Below the pieces are notes generated by a model that did no database searches, had not been told where the DNA came from, and worked only from the letters and a program-made list of their open reading frames with translations. Positions 55,127 to 64,000 of a stretch of 64,000 nucleotides of DNA are shown in pieces (position 1 is the first letter of the stretch; the number at the start of each line of letters is the position of its first letter). The position numbers and the translations under genes were made by a program. The DNA is taken from positions 1,116,001 to 1,180,000 of the forward strand of contig JARKIF010000006.1 in the NCBI GenBank assembly GCA_029378245.1, read 5' to 3'. The DNA is from Roridomyces roridus. Taxonomy: Eukaryota; Basidiomycota; Agaricomycetes; Agaricales; Mycenaceae.

Positions 55127-56435
55127 ATGTCAGCGGCTCGCTCAGGCTACGACAGTGACACCGGCGAACGCGACAACCCCACCTACCAAAATTTTAAAAC
55201 AAAGACGCCCGTGACAAGAACCTGGACGCTTATGTGAGTCCCGGGCCTCGGACGGGGAGCGAATCAAAGACCATCGTCCCAGCCCTACAGAACGAGCTCT
55301 GAATCGACAAGGCCGCGCAATCTGTCGCATCGTCTATGCACACAACTGGTCCGCCTGTCAAATCGGACGCCGTGTCTGAGGACTATGCCCACGTCAAGGA
55401 CCCAGAGCTCGCCAAGCACTTCCCCCCTGGTGATAATGCTCCCAGGCGAAAGCTGCAGCGCCGCGAACGTTTCAAATCGCCTCCCACGACGAGCGATGAT
55501 GAGGATTATTTGCCATATAGCTCGCGAAGACCTCTGAAGAGGAAGGGTGAGGAGCGTGTATCCCGTATGCCCGTGAGTCTACTATCAATCTTTCTTCTGC
55601 CCTTCTCTGCTCACCGTTGGATAGCCTCCGACCTCCGTCTCTGGTGCACGCACAACCAAAAAGCCGCGTTATTTCAGCAGCGGTTCTATTTCAAGTGCAC
55701 AAGACTCCGTCCCACTGTCCTTGGTGAGTCCTCCGCGTACCCACTTTGGACTAAATTCAGATTATCTGTGATAGCCCACGCGCTCACACACGATCATTCC
55801 CTCGTTGCCTCCACGCAAACTTCGCTCGCCGACCAAAGCGCTTTCACCATCCGCCGCTTCCAGTCCAACAACTCTTTCCGCCTTCCTCGAAAGTGTCAAC
55901 AGGATCGACCTATCGGCGCACTTATCCCTCCTGTCAGCACAGGGCTTCACACTCGAGCGAATGCGTATCATGGGGCAGACGTGGACGGACGAAATGATCA
56001 AGGAGGCAGTGAAGCGTGGTCTATGTGAGGCTGGGGAGGAGGAGGAGCGGAAAAGAATCAGCGTCTTGGACGCACTAACTCTCGAGTTGGAGATTCGGAA
56101 GTTCCGAGGCAAAGCGGTGAGTGGCCCTGTTTCTCGAACGCATCTGACTGATAAATTCGCAGGGATCGTCAAGTACCCCGCTCGAGAACTCCGCCGTCAT
56201 CCCAGCTACCCTCTCAGCGTTTCTCCGCAACGTAGTGGGCTTCGATCTTACGGTGCATCGCGCGCTGTTCGAGGCCCAAGGATTCGATGTCGACAGGCTG
56301 CGTGCGATGCGGGAGTGGGAGGAGGAGGATATTCGCGAGGTGGTAGGGCGGGCGCTGTCATCGCAAGGGGAGGGAGCAGGAGGGATGTGTAAGCTGGAAA
56401 TCTTGGCTGTGGAGTTTGCTTTGACAAGTCGGTGA
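55127..56435 (+). pseudogene. HTH plus tandem SAM-like protein, copy B, HTH damaged
   Basis: Tandem paralogue of copy A, again with GCCACCATG. Exon 1 (ERDNPTYQNFKTKTPVTRTW) and the start of exon 2 (LNRQGRAICRIVYAHNWSAC) are present. The HTH core from the second helix to the residues before DAVSEDYAHVKDPELAKHFP is missing, and the junction is out of frame (WSACQI then stop). The C-terminal repeats are intact: LSAFLESVNRIDLSAHLSLL, an intron GTGAGTGG...TTCGCAG (about 56118-56161), then LSAFLRNVVGFDLTVHRALF and a stop at 56435. The HTH function is lost, but a truncated SAM-like protein from an internal start remains possible. Confidence 0.7.
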
Positions 56436-57114
56436 AGAGTGTGGACCCTCGTGGTGTGTTTTTGTATTGCTTGTCCTTTCGCTGTCTGTATCGCATCTCC
56501 TTGTATTTCTTGTGTCTCAATACAAATGAATCAAAATGCAGGTTACATTTCAAGACGAGAGCAACGTGAAAGCAGCAACGCACTGTCTAATCGACGTCGC
56601 TGTGCCGCTACAAGGGAACCAAACTTGAAGGAGCCCGGTGGGCAGCGTCATCTTCCTGGTCAGCCGAGTAGAAAGCTTGGCTCCCACCAATACTGAATGC
56701 TACACTAATGTTTCAAGGTTCGACTCCCGAGTACGGGTTCTCCGTGTTTAGGTGCTCTCCGTTGTTTTTACTTGTGCATTTTTACACCCAGTTCAGGGCC
56801 CACATTCGGATGCTCAAGTGACCAGAGTCTTTGGTCAGCTCCCCTTTGAAACTGGGCGGGGGTCCAGCAGCCAGGACCGAGCAGATCTGCCTACAATTCG
56901 GGGCGCAAGAAGCGGAAGCATCGTTACATAAACATAAAATGGTTGAAGGAATACAGTTCAACTGATTACTCAAACTTCTGGGCCGAGTCCCCCCGACAGC
57001 TCAACGCGAGATCTGTCTCGAGACTCCACGAGTCATCCCACCTCGTCACTCCATTCCAACTTGCTGAAAAACGGAATCAGCTTCACTTCAAGGTAAAAGA
57101 ATCCTTCACTCACT
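56436..57114. other. 680-bp spacer
   Basis: No gene is supported. A B-box-like GGTTCGACTCCC near 56716 has no foldable tRNA around it. Confidence 0.4.
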
Positions 57115-58311
57115 TCAGATATACTTCAACTCCCTTGTCCCAACATGAATTTTCATCCCTTCCTCGGCAAGCTGCCTCATCCCTTCAGCAATCTCCTCCG
57201 ACGGACGCTCCGCCACCGCCGCTTCCAATCTAAATGACCGCAGACATCCGCGCCGCAGAATCAACGCCTCCAAAACAAGCTCGTAATGCCACGAGTTTAG
57301 GGTTTGACACTGGAGGGTGAAATCCTTAAACTCGAGGGGGAACGTCTCTAGGAAGGGGACGAATGCATCTGCCTCCCCATACGCCAAAGACCCGATGTTA
57401 AGCTCTTCCAACGCTGGGGTGAGAAGCCGCAGGCATTCCGCCAGTTCTTGACCGTCGGAGAGGACTTCCATATGAAGTGAGCGCAACGGTGGTGTGGACC
57501 TGAGCAAGAACGCTCTCAAGTCCGCGATGGTGATGTCGAAGAAGGATATGGCGAGGGTCTGCAGAGCAGGGAGCGTGAAGTACGAGAGAACTCGCGCAGT
57601 GGTGAATGAGGCTCCCTGCGTCCCTGCGGGCGGTCGACCTAAATTGAGATGTCGCAGTGAAGATAGGGTCGTCACGTGGATATCTTGAACAGGGGGATGG
57701 ATGTTGTATTGAAAGAGCCTCGTTAAGGTGCATTGCTCGAGATTCGGCGCAGCACTCATGAGCGCCAACCCCTCAAAAACATTACATCCGCTATCCAACC
57801 TCCCACGCACAGTCAACTGCGTCAAAGCACAGAATCCCGGCACGCTCCAACCACTCGGAGTTGACCCGAGCACCAAATCCAAGCTGCGCACGCGATGCGC
57901 GTGGGCGTTGATGAGAGTTTGGACCCTCCCGGCGTGGGAGGAGATTTTTTCTTCCGCGGCACCACGATGAATGGAAAGCGAGAGAGGAAGGTTGCCGGAG
58001 CGCGGTAGCCAGCGGTCGAGGATATCGGGCAAAACATGTGGGGAGGTATCTCCATCGCTGATCACGGTCCACAGAGTGGGCGTAGCGACCGCGACAGCCC
58101 GCCATCCGCGGCAGAGGCTGAGGAACAGGGTCGGGGGTTGAGAGGCGCGCAGCAAGACGGGATGAGGGAGGCATTGGACAAAGATGTCCGAGGAGATTTC
58201 GAGTGGGAGACGGGTGATGATGTCTGACGTAGTATTATCCGCATGTTGTTGCTCAGAGTCGAGGTCACGGAGAAGGTCAGGCTCTGAAGCCATGGCGAGC
58301 ATCCTGGTCAA
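57115..58311 (-). CDS. F-box-like/LRR protein 1, intact
   Basis: A single-exon frame of 398 residues; the second Met (residue 7, MASEPDLLRDLDSEQQ) is an alternative start. The F-box core is TRLPLEISSDIFVQCLP, followed by LCRGWRAVAVATPTLW and DILDRWLPRSGNLPLSLSI, then irregular leucine-rich repeats through FLETFPLEFKDFTLQC to the C-terminus. Such proteins are presumed SCF substrate adaptors; the target is unknown. A truncated copy of this gene lies at 60200-60548. Confidence 0.85.
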   Translation of the reverse strand: MTRMLAMASEPDLLRDLDSEQQHADNTTSDIITRLPLEISSDIFVQCLPHPVLLRASQPPTLFLSLCRGWRAVAVATPTLWTVISDGDTSPHVLPDILDRWLPRSGNLPLSLSIHRGAAEEKISSHAGRVQTLINAHAHRVRSLDLVLGSTPSGWSVPGFCALTQLTVRGRLDSGCNVFEGLALMSAAPNLEQCTLTRLFQYNIHPPVQDIHVTTLSSLRHLNLGRPPAGTQGASFTTARVLSYFTLPALQTLAISFFDITIADLRAFLLRSTPPLRSLHMEVLSDGQELAECLRLLTPALEELNIGSLAYGEADAFVPFLETFPLEFKDFTLQCQTLNSWHYELVLEALILRRGCLRSFRLEAAVAERPSEEIAEGMRQLAEEGMKIHVGTRELKYI

Positions 58312-58645
58312 GAGGTGATATCAATCTGGCCACGCTGGCAGTGCCGACACGATCACATGGCTCTCTTCCGTGTGGATGGCAAGGGCGGGTGGGAGAACCC
58401 CCAAGCGAGGCTCTACTATACTGCTGCGGGCTATAAAGTCAGGTGAGGGTGGGTGGGTGAGACAGAATGAGAGAAAGCTAGTCGGGATGTCTGTGTGCAG
58501 GTAGTGGTCGAGAAGAGAAAGCACGGGAGATCGCGGCGATCACCGCCATCAGCACTGCATCGCAAGACGGCGTACTGATCTCGCAGGCTCACTCAGTACT
58601 TCCACATGTCCACGTTGCGCGTCTTTTTCGCGAGAGTTCAGGGGT
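58312..58645. promoter_or_regulatory. Upstream region of F-box gene 1
   Basis: About 330 bp that should hold the promoter of the minus-strand F-box gene; no defined element. Confidence 0.3.
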
Positions 58646-58800
58646 TCAACAATTATTTTCTTTAGACCGCAATCCGTGTGTTAGATATCCAACGCAAAAG
58701 TTTATGATCGCGAAGATGAAACGTTCCAGCTCCGTTGGGAGGCTCACGGAGGGAGGAAAGCCATTTGTTGACACGGTGGGAGAAGGAGAGATGGATGGCA
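58646..58800 (-). pseudogene. N-terminal fragment of F-box gene 2
   Basis: The frame around PTVSTNGFPPSVSLPTELER matches SPTMSTGSPSVSLPPELER of the gene at 59091-60128 for about 30 residues, then diverges. It is a truncated duplicate. Confidence 0.7.
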
Positions 58801-59090
58801 CTGCCTTGCAGCAATGCGGGATGTATGGGATGTATGTAGTTTCGTTCAGGCACATGCCCCCGGAACTATTGTAAGTAGAGAGCACCAGGAAAAGACTGGC
58901 TCCGTGAGTCAAACAAGGATGAAAAAGGTAATGTCGTGTGCACTCGTCGTGAAGCGAGGGCGTTCTCTCCCACCGGGTGCGTCTATTGCGTCACAGGTTC
59001 TAGTGGTCGTGAGTGCTGGTATACCGGCCATGAAACAAAATAAACAAACTCCGCGAAAAAGAACTGTCGAGTATCAACGATACTCGCAAG
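58801..59090. other. Spacer between F-box fragments
   Basis: No feature supported. Confidence 0.3.
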
Positions 59091-60128
59091 CTATGCAAGT
59101 TCCGTCAGAGCATGTTGAGCTGACTTGCCAGAGCACTCACCCGGAATCTTCCCACTCCGTTTATCGTGGATGAACTCATCGACCTGCGCCCACAGCTCAT
59201 CCACCTGGGGTGTCCAGGCCTTTGTCGAAAAGCCTTCCCTCCCTTGCGTCAAGTCATTGGCAGCCGGTAAAACGACAACCCTGTCATCGTCCCAAGGAAA
59301 GGCTTGGATTTCTTGAAGGGCTCGAATTTGTTCCGGCGAGGGCAGGTGGGTATTATCGGGCAACACGATGACAAAGGCGCGCAGATTTGGTGCGCCGGCG
59401 AGAATACGTTGTCCCGCGGACGGAACGAGGGGATGGATGACGGCGAGATGCGTGAGAGCTGGAAGCTTGAGAATATTACTCCACTGGCTCTCCTTTTCCA
59501 ATTCGTAGCCCTCCTTGGGGGGTAAGCGTAAAACACGACTCAGCTCCCCGATGACGAGGTGTGTGACGTTCCTGAACAATGGACGCCTGAAATCGGGGAT
59601 GGGTTCCTCCAAACCGGAGATTAGAGAGACCCGCGTAGGTCGGCAGTCGGCGAGTGAGGAGAGAATGGGTTTGGAGTGTAAATCGCCAATGACAAGGAGA
59701 CTCCGCATGTTAGTGCATGCGCTGAGAACGCGCTTGAGATCGTCGTCGGCCCAGACGTTTTCGGAGCCTCCGCGAAAGAGCTCCAAATTTAGGATCTCGA
59801 CATCTCGCACGGCGGAGGAGACGAATTGCAGGGGTCTGTCACCGGCTCGGAGTTGTTCCAGCATCCGACTACCAGACATGCGCCGACATGTTTCGCTGCG
59901 GTCTTCGATTACGATTATTGGGATGACCTGGTACAGGAGAGGCTCAATCCTAAGACGAAGAGTCAGCTGGGAACGTTCTGGACCATGGACAGCGGCACAC
60001 CATTCATGCACGCGCTTCGTGAGGAGGAGCAGTGTCGGTATCCTGCCAGGGTAGCGCAATGCAGTGGTCTCGAAGATTAAGCGTTCCAGCTCAGGTGGGA
60101 GGCTCACGGAGGGGGAGCCTGTCGACAT
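59091..60128 (-). CDS. F-box-like protein 2, intact
   Basis: A single exon; the Met at 60128 (MSTGSPSVSLPPELERLIFE) is preferred over the upstream one at 60155 because the conserved part starts there. It encodes 345 residues. The N-terminal PELERLIFETTAL box is typical of a second basidiomycete F-box-like subfamily, and the remainder shows LRR-like spacing (LFRNVTHLVIGEL, LKLPALTHLAVIHPL, GAPNLRAFVIVLPD). The C-terminus is charged. Function beyond a presumed ubiquitin-ligase adaptor is unknown. Confidence 0.8.
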   Translation of the reverse strand: MSTGSPSVSLPPELERLIFETTALRYPGRIPTLLLLTKRVHEWCAAVHGPERSQLTLRLRIEPLLYQVIPIIVIEDRSETCRRMSGSRMLEQLRAGDRPLQFVSSAVRDVEILNLELFRGGSENVWADDDLKRVLSACTNMRSLLVIGDLHSKPILSSLADCRPTRVSLISGLEEPIPDFRRPLFRNVTHLVIGELSRVLRLPPKEGYELEKESQWSNILKLPALTHLAVIHPLVPSAGQRILAGAPNLRAFVIVLPDNTHLPSPEQIRALQEIQAFPWDDDRVVVLPAANDLTQGREGFSTKAWTPQVDELWAQVDEFIHDKRSGKIPGECSGKSAQHALTELA

Positions 60129-60199
60129 GGTGGGAGAAGTAGAGATGGTGAGCACCGCCTTGCGGCAATTTGATCAGGATGCGGCATGTTGGGCACTGA

Positions 60200-60548
60200 T
60201 CGATAGATCCTCCAACCCGAGATTCCAGCAGGCAGATTCGAGGTGGATACTAATAGCCAGCGGTCGAGCACGTCAGGGAATATATGTATGTGCGAAGGTA
60301 TCCTGATCGCTGATGAGGGTCTGAATCCACAAAGCGTGCGTAGCAAGGGCAACAGCCCGCCATCCGCGGCAGATGTTGAGGAACAAGGTCGGGATTTGAG
60401 AGGCGCGCAGCGAGACAGGATGAGGGAAGCATTGGACAAAGATGTCCGAGGAGATTTCGAGCGGCAGACGTGTGACTATGTCGGGCGCAGTATCCGCATC
60501 CTGTTCCTCGCAGTCAAGATCACGCAGGAGGTCGGGCTCTGAAGGCAT
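60200..60548 (-). pseudogene. Truncated copy of F-box gene 1
   Basis: From the Met at 60548 (MPSEPDLLRDLDCEEQDADT) it follows gene 1 closely through RLPLEISSDIFVQCFPHPVS and ICRGWRAVALATHALW, then loses the frame. A DVLDRWL remnant remains in another frame before the similarity ends near 60200. It lies just upstream of F-box gene 2 in the same orientation. Confidence 0.8.
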
Positions 60549-61577
60549 GGTGAGCGTTCTGGGCAAGAGGTGATGTCGATCCGGCGAGAGCTGTCGTGGA
60601 TCAAAGAAAATTGATAGGCGCCGTCGTCTCTTGCTTCCGACCATCGTGTCCTCCGAGTCCATTTTGGCACGACTGCTCCCTGGCTCCGTTTCGTCCGAAC
60701 ATGGAACGGGAATGAGCATACTTTTCGGAACTAGCTTGCTCGGGAGTCGGAAGGCTCCCACAGATATCCGAGTCCCAGGCTATCAGCCGTTCCGCTTGCT
60801 GCCTACCCCACGGGCTCTAAGGCTCCCGTCATTTCCTGACTCCCCATCCCTGAGCAAGGCTATCTCAGCGCTTCAGCTGCCAAACTGTTCAGTTTCTCCT
60901 ACCATTGAACTCTGCAAAGGTCTCGTCTGACCTGTGAAAGGTTCCGTAGCTTTCTTTTCGATCTCGTCCGATGCCGTCCTTGTTTCTCACTGGATCCGCG
61001 CAGGACACCAGATATGTAGGGTGGCCGCTTCCCAACTCGCATCAATCTTTCCGCGGGCTGTTACAGTTCGTTGCTTTGGATCGTGGAGCGTCGATGGCCA
61101 AGAAAGACTCCAGCAAAACGCATCCGTATTGCACCCCGCTCCTCTCGATTTGCTCGGACTCGAGCATTTCTCCTCTCTGTAGCCAATGATACAGAATTTA
61201 ATCGCTCAGTTCGACATCCCAGTCCAGGTTCCTCATCCCCTTCAGCTGTTTCCCATCAGAAAGGACCACGGTGCTCGCGGAGCCTATACAACGAGATCTT
61301 GTGCAAATTTGGATCCTGTGTGATATCTTCGTGCCTACAGGATCAACTCATCTTGATTGGCCAACGGACGTCGCATCTTCTTCCCTGCCTTCGTGCACTC
61401 TCGTACTGCTTGTCGCTGAACTCTTTCTACGTACGTCCTTTAAGAGCCTCGATTTTCCCGGGGTGTGGTCAACCTCCTCCAGACTGCACTCCACCCCCCC
61501 ACAACCTACTCCCGTTCCAAGTCCGACATCTGGTCGAGCAGGGTCAAAATCACCAATGAGTGAAACCTCGCCGGACT
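60549..61577. other. 1-kb stretch up to the CACTA-like element
   Basis: Open frames are present on the plus strand (for example 61271-61600, whose end is Ser/Thr/Pro-rich: STPPQPTPVPSPTSGRAG). They may be remnants of the stalk of the membrane protein at the right edge, but no splice model holds. Confidence 0.35.
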
Positions 61578-63083
61578 CACTGCATTCCGCCGGGGTGTAG
61601 GCACAGACTGTGCCTATGGGGATAGGCTCAGTTAGGCAAACTTGGCTATTTTTCATGTTAATCTGACCTCTGAGGGGCTCAACGAGGTCGGGAACTTGCT
61701 CTGGAGGTCGCCCAAGCCCTCGAATACGTCAAGGGTCCGGTCAGATTCGGTTTACAGCAAGCAAACTCTCACAGCTGTCAATTTTGGCGCTGCCAGCGGA
61801 TTTAAGGCCCACCGGCAACACCGGCGCGATTCAAGCCATTTATTTTGGAATCTCACCTATGTGTCATCATGGCAACCAACAGCCGAACACTCAAGCTGAT
61901 GTGATGGACATCGCTTGACGTTTTTGGCAAATTCACCCGGCTGCCGCTCGCTTAGAGTTTGTGATTCGCACCAATGTTTGAATCCCCAGCCGATTGTGCC
62001 GATCCTCAGACGGCATTCCCTTTGCATTTTAGTGTAGGCAATTCCTCGAGTCTTTTGCCCTTTGCTGATTTGATTCATTCAAGAATGTCCCTTCCGTGGT
62101 CGAGTTGGGTATCTCTCGCGCGCCAGCATCCATTTCTACGCCACGAAACGCCCATTACTAGGCTGAGGCCGTTGGCACACGCATTGCACATCTTGAAGAG
62201 CAATATCAGCCTTGTTGGATCCCACATCAATGTCAGCCGCCGCGATGCCAGTTGAGATTTGTGTCCAAGTTTTTCCGGGAATTCTTTGGGGCCAGAAAGC
62301 AGATTCAGCCTGGTTAATGAGGTGTCGGAGATTACCCGGGGCCAGATAAACGCGACGGAATTATTCAAGATGATTTCGCCATGAGCCGTGAGTTTGAAAT
62401 CCGACATGAATACTAGATGTCAAAGGTTTGGCGAGGAAGGTGGCGCCGTGGCGGTAAGAAATGAGCCGTGGCCAAGCTGCCATTGGGGTACTATTCTTTC
62501 TCGCGCTTGTCCCTGTCCATTTAGCGTCTTCATTGAGCCTCGAGGGCTATTGGGCTACATACACCACACGGCGCACGCGTGCCCAACGCCTGCCAGGTCG
62601 CAGGTGGCTATCAACGGTCAGCTTGACGCGGCTCGCCGGCAAAAGGATTCATTGTGGCGTCTTCCGAGTCCGGACGCTCCTACTTAGTCTGGATTGGGGC
62701 CATTGAGTGAGATAATAGATTGAACTGGAATGCCGGCTGGCGGTCGGCACGATCGGTCGGGGTATCCGCCACTGATGTGAATCACACTCTAAGCGAGCGG
62801 CTGTCGGGTCAAATTCCCAAAACCGTTAAGCGGCGTGCATCACATCAGCTTGAGTGTCCGACCTTCCATAATTTTCCGCCCCAGGGCGTGTGTATACGTG
62901 GTAGTCAACGGGGAAAGCGAAAATGGCGGGCAATGCAGGCACATCGTAGGCACAGAGTCGGCTAAGCCAGGCACAGTTCTGATTTTCTTGCTTAGGCACA
63001 GCCAAAATTGATGTGCCTAATGGGGTCGGCACATGTCAGTACTGCTAGAAATAGCTTTGCCTACACGGTCGCGGAATGCAGTG
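61578..63083. mobile_element. 1.5-kb non-autonomous CACTA-like element
   Basis: Both ends begin CACTGCATTCCGC (13-bp perfect terminal inverted repeat), then GTGTAGGCA after a 4-bp mismatch. The flanks carry a 3-bp duplication ACT (61575-61577 and 63084-63086). CACTA/G ends with 3-bp duplications define the CACTA (EnSpm/CMC) superfamily. Subterminal TAGGCACA motifs recur in both orientations, including a perfect palindrome at 61598-61616 and copies at 62947, 62993 and 63012, as in other CACTA elements. Long inner inverted arms (ACACTCAAGCTGATGTGATG at 61886-61905 and its complement at 62838-62857, extended to about 120 bp) fold the element back on itself. No transposase is recognised. Confidence 0.8.
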
Positions 63084-63654
63084 ACTGTTCACAAGTACGT
63101 TGTGCAAGTTGCATATGAGATTCGCTTCCTGATGTTTCCAAACAATCGCAGTTCAATAATCCTTTTGGTCTGGGGCCTTGTAATATAATGTCAGCGCACG
63201 TTTGCGGTCTGAAAGCCCCGATAGCGAAATCATGCGACTGTAGCGGCGCGACTTATTTCCTCATCGCTGCGTGTCAATACTGTATGAAGGGGATAGCAGT
63301 CAGGTACGACGCCCTCGCGGAACCGCTGGTATTCGCAGAGATTTACTGACGGCTTTTCAAAGCTGGATCGATTATTCGGTAGGGGCAGAGTGCGGGGTGA
63401 CCCCAATTTCGTACGTTTATCGGGCGTACCAGGATGCATGCTTACATTGTAAAGATTGCTGCCATCCCCTCTACCTCGTGAGTTACAATTCATATGCACA
63501 TATCCTCTCGTCCAAATCATCATCCAGAGGGAAATAAAACACTGCCATCCTGGGTGCTTGCGATGGCTTCTGCAACACCTTCGGTGCGTGGTTCAGTACA
63601 AGTACGAGAGCATCCTGAGCTGCAGCTCAAGTTAGCCGGTAACTTTTGACGCTC
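63084..63654. other. Spacer before the right-edge gene
   Basis: An 89-codon frame (63271-63537) has no recognisable motif. An acceptor-like GCTGCAG occurs at about 63619-63625. Confidence 0.35.
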
Positions 63655-64000
63655 AAGCTGCCACCAGCCTCGCTCCCGCCGCTACAAGTAGCTCTCCAGC
63701 CACCGTGACGATTACCTCTCTATCTACAGGCCCCTCGAGTCCCAAAGTGTCATCTGGACCCAGCTCCTCCACCGAGCGTGTGCATAAACAGGCTATCTCA
63801 CCGGGAGTGATGACCGGGATTGTAGTGGGGATCGCATGCATCCTCTCGGCACTCTTTCTCCTCCTGCTTTTCAGATACCGCCAACGGCGACACGGATCGA
63901 ATCACGGGAATTTACGCCCCTACTCTGTTCTTTATCCCGATATTGCCGGGATTGGGCGTTCACACGACGCGCCTGCTGACAATGGACAGGAACCCACCAA
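63655..64000 (+). CDS. Ser/Thr-stalked single-pass membrane protein, 3' part, runs off the window
   Basis: An open frame without its own ATG, therefore an internal exon, continues past the window end. It encodes a Ser/Thr/Pro-rich stalk (SPATVTITSLSTGPSSP), a 19-residue membrane segment (GIVVGIACILSALFLLLLF) and a basic cytoplasmic start (RYRQRRHGSNHG). This stalk-TM-basic layout is widespread in basidiomycete surface proteins with a secreted N-terminal domain. The upstream exons are not identified and may lie beyond the CACTA-like element. Function unknown. Confidence 0.65.

Noticed and set aside
56640..56740. GGTTCGACTCCC near GGAGCCC and GGGTTCTCC
   Set aside because: The outer bases look like an acceptor stem, but the T-stem does not pair and no anticodon arm forms.

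Overview
The window is nuclear DNA of a filamentous fungus, most likely a mushroom-forming basidiomycete (Agaricomycetes). The evidence is split genes with many GT-AG introns of about 45-60 bp, divergent F-box/LRR genes, NACHT and NB-ARC/TPR NLR genes with a typical N-terminal leader, a DUF6535-type membrane protein, a DUF6697-like protein and a dense load of transposons. No species can be named from the sequence alone.

Layout. 0.6-2.1 kb: a frameshifted F-box gene. 2.5-5.8 kb: a NACHT NLR broken by a hAT-type MITE and a frameshift. 6.1-7.1 kb: a Ser/Pro-rich protein. 8.6 kb: an initiator tRNA-Met. 9.1-12.3 kb: an NB-ARC/TPR NLR whose first coding segment is split by a second, unrelated hAT-type MITE and whose TPR units are almost identical. 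13.5-30.2 kb: a complete Ty3/gypsy-like LTR retrotransposon of about 16.6 kb on the minus strand, with identical-looking 1421-bp LTRs. 30.2-36.6 kb: the stump of a helix-turn-helix gene next to the retrotransposon, a DUF6697-like gene and a DUF6535 gene. 38.9-40.2 kb: a decayed metacaspase gene. 42.7-43.6 kb: a possible membrane protein. 44.0-45.5 kb: a TIR DNA transposon. 46.7-50.2 kb: a multi-pass membrane protein with an ankyrin array built from repeated exon-intron cassettes. 50.6-51.0 kb: a solo LTR with target duplication. 52.9-56.4 kb: two copies of an HTH plus SAM-like gene. 57.1-60.5 kb: two F-box genes, each with a truncated copy. 61.6-63.1 kb: a CACTA-like element. 63.7 kb to the end: the last part of a stalked single-pass membrane protein.

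The most striking object is the 16.6-kb retrotransposon. Between pol and the 3' LTR it carries about 6 kb of extra DNA with five multi-exon genes, all antisense to gag-pol. Three are tandem paralogues with a GAL4-type Zn2Cys6 motif. Two are paralogues of another family sharing a 132-nt first exon and a 53-bp first intron. Because the cargo is antisense, its introns are not spliceable in the element's genomic RNA, which would explain how spliced genes survive passage through RNA (inference). Each cargo block is bounded on its 14.9 or 18.4 kb side by a polypurine tract next to a stem-loop whose two copies differ by compensating base changes.

A second theme is innate-immunity-like and cell-death genes (NACHT NLR, NB-ARC/TPR NLR, metacaspase, ankyrin membrane protein) that are either decaying or built of repeats homogenised at the DNA level.
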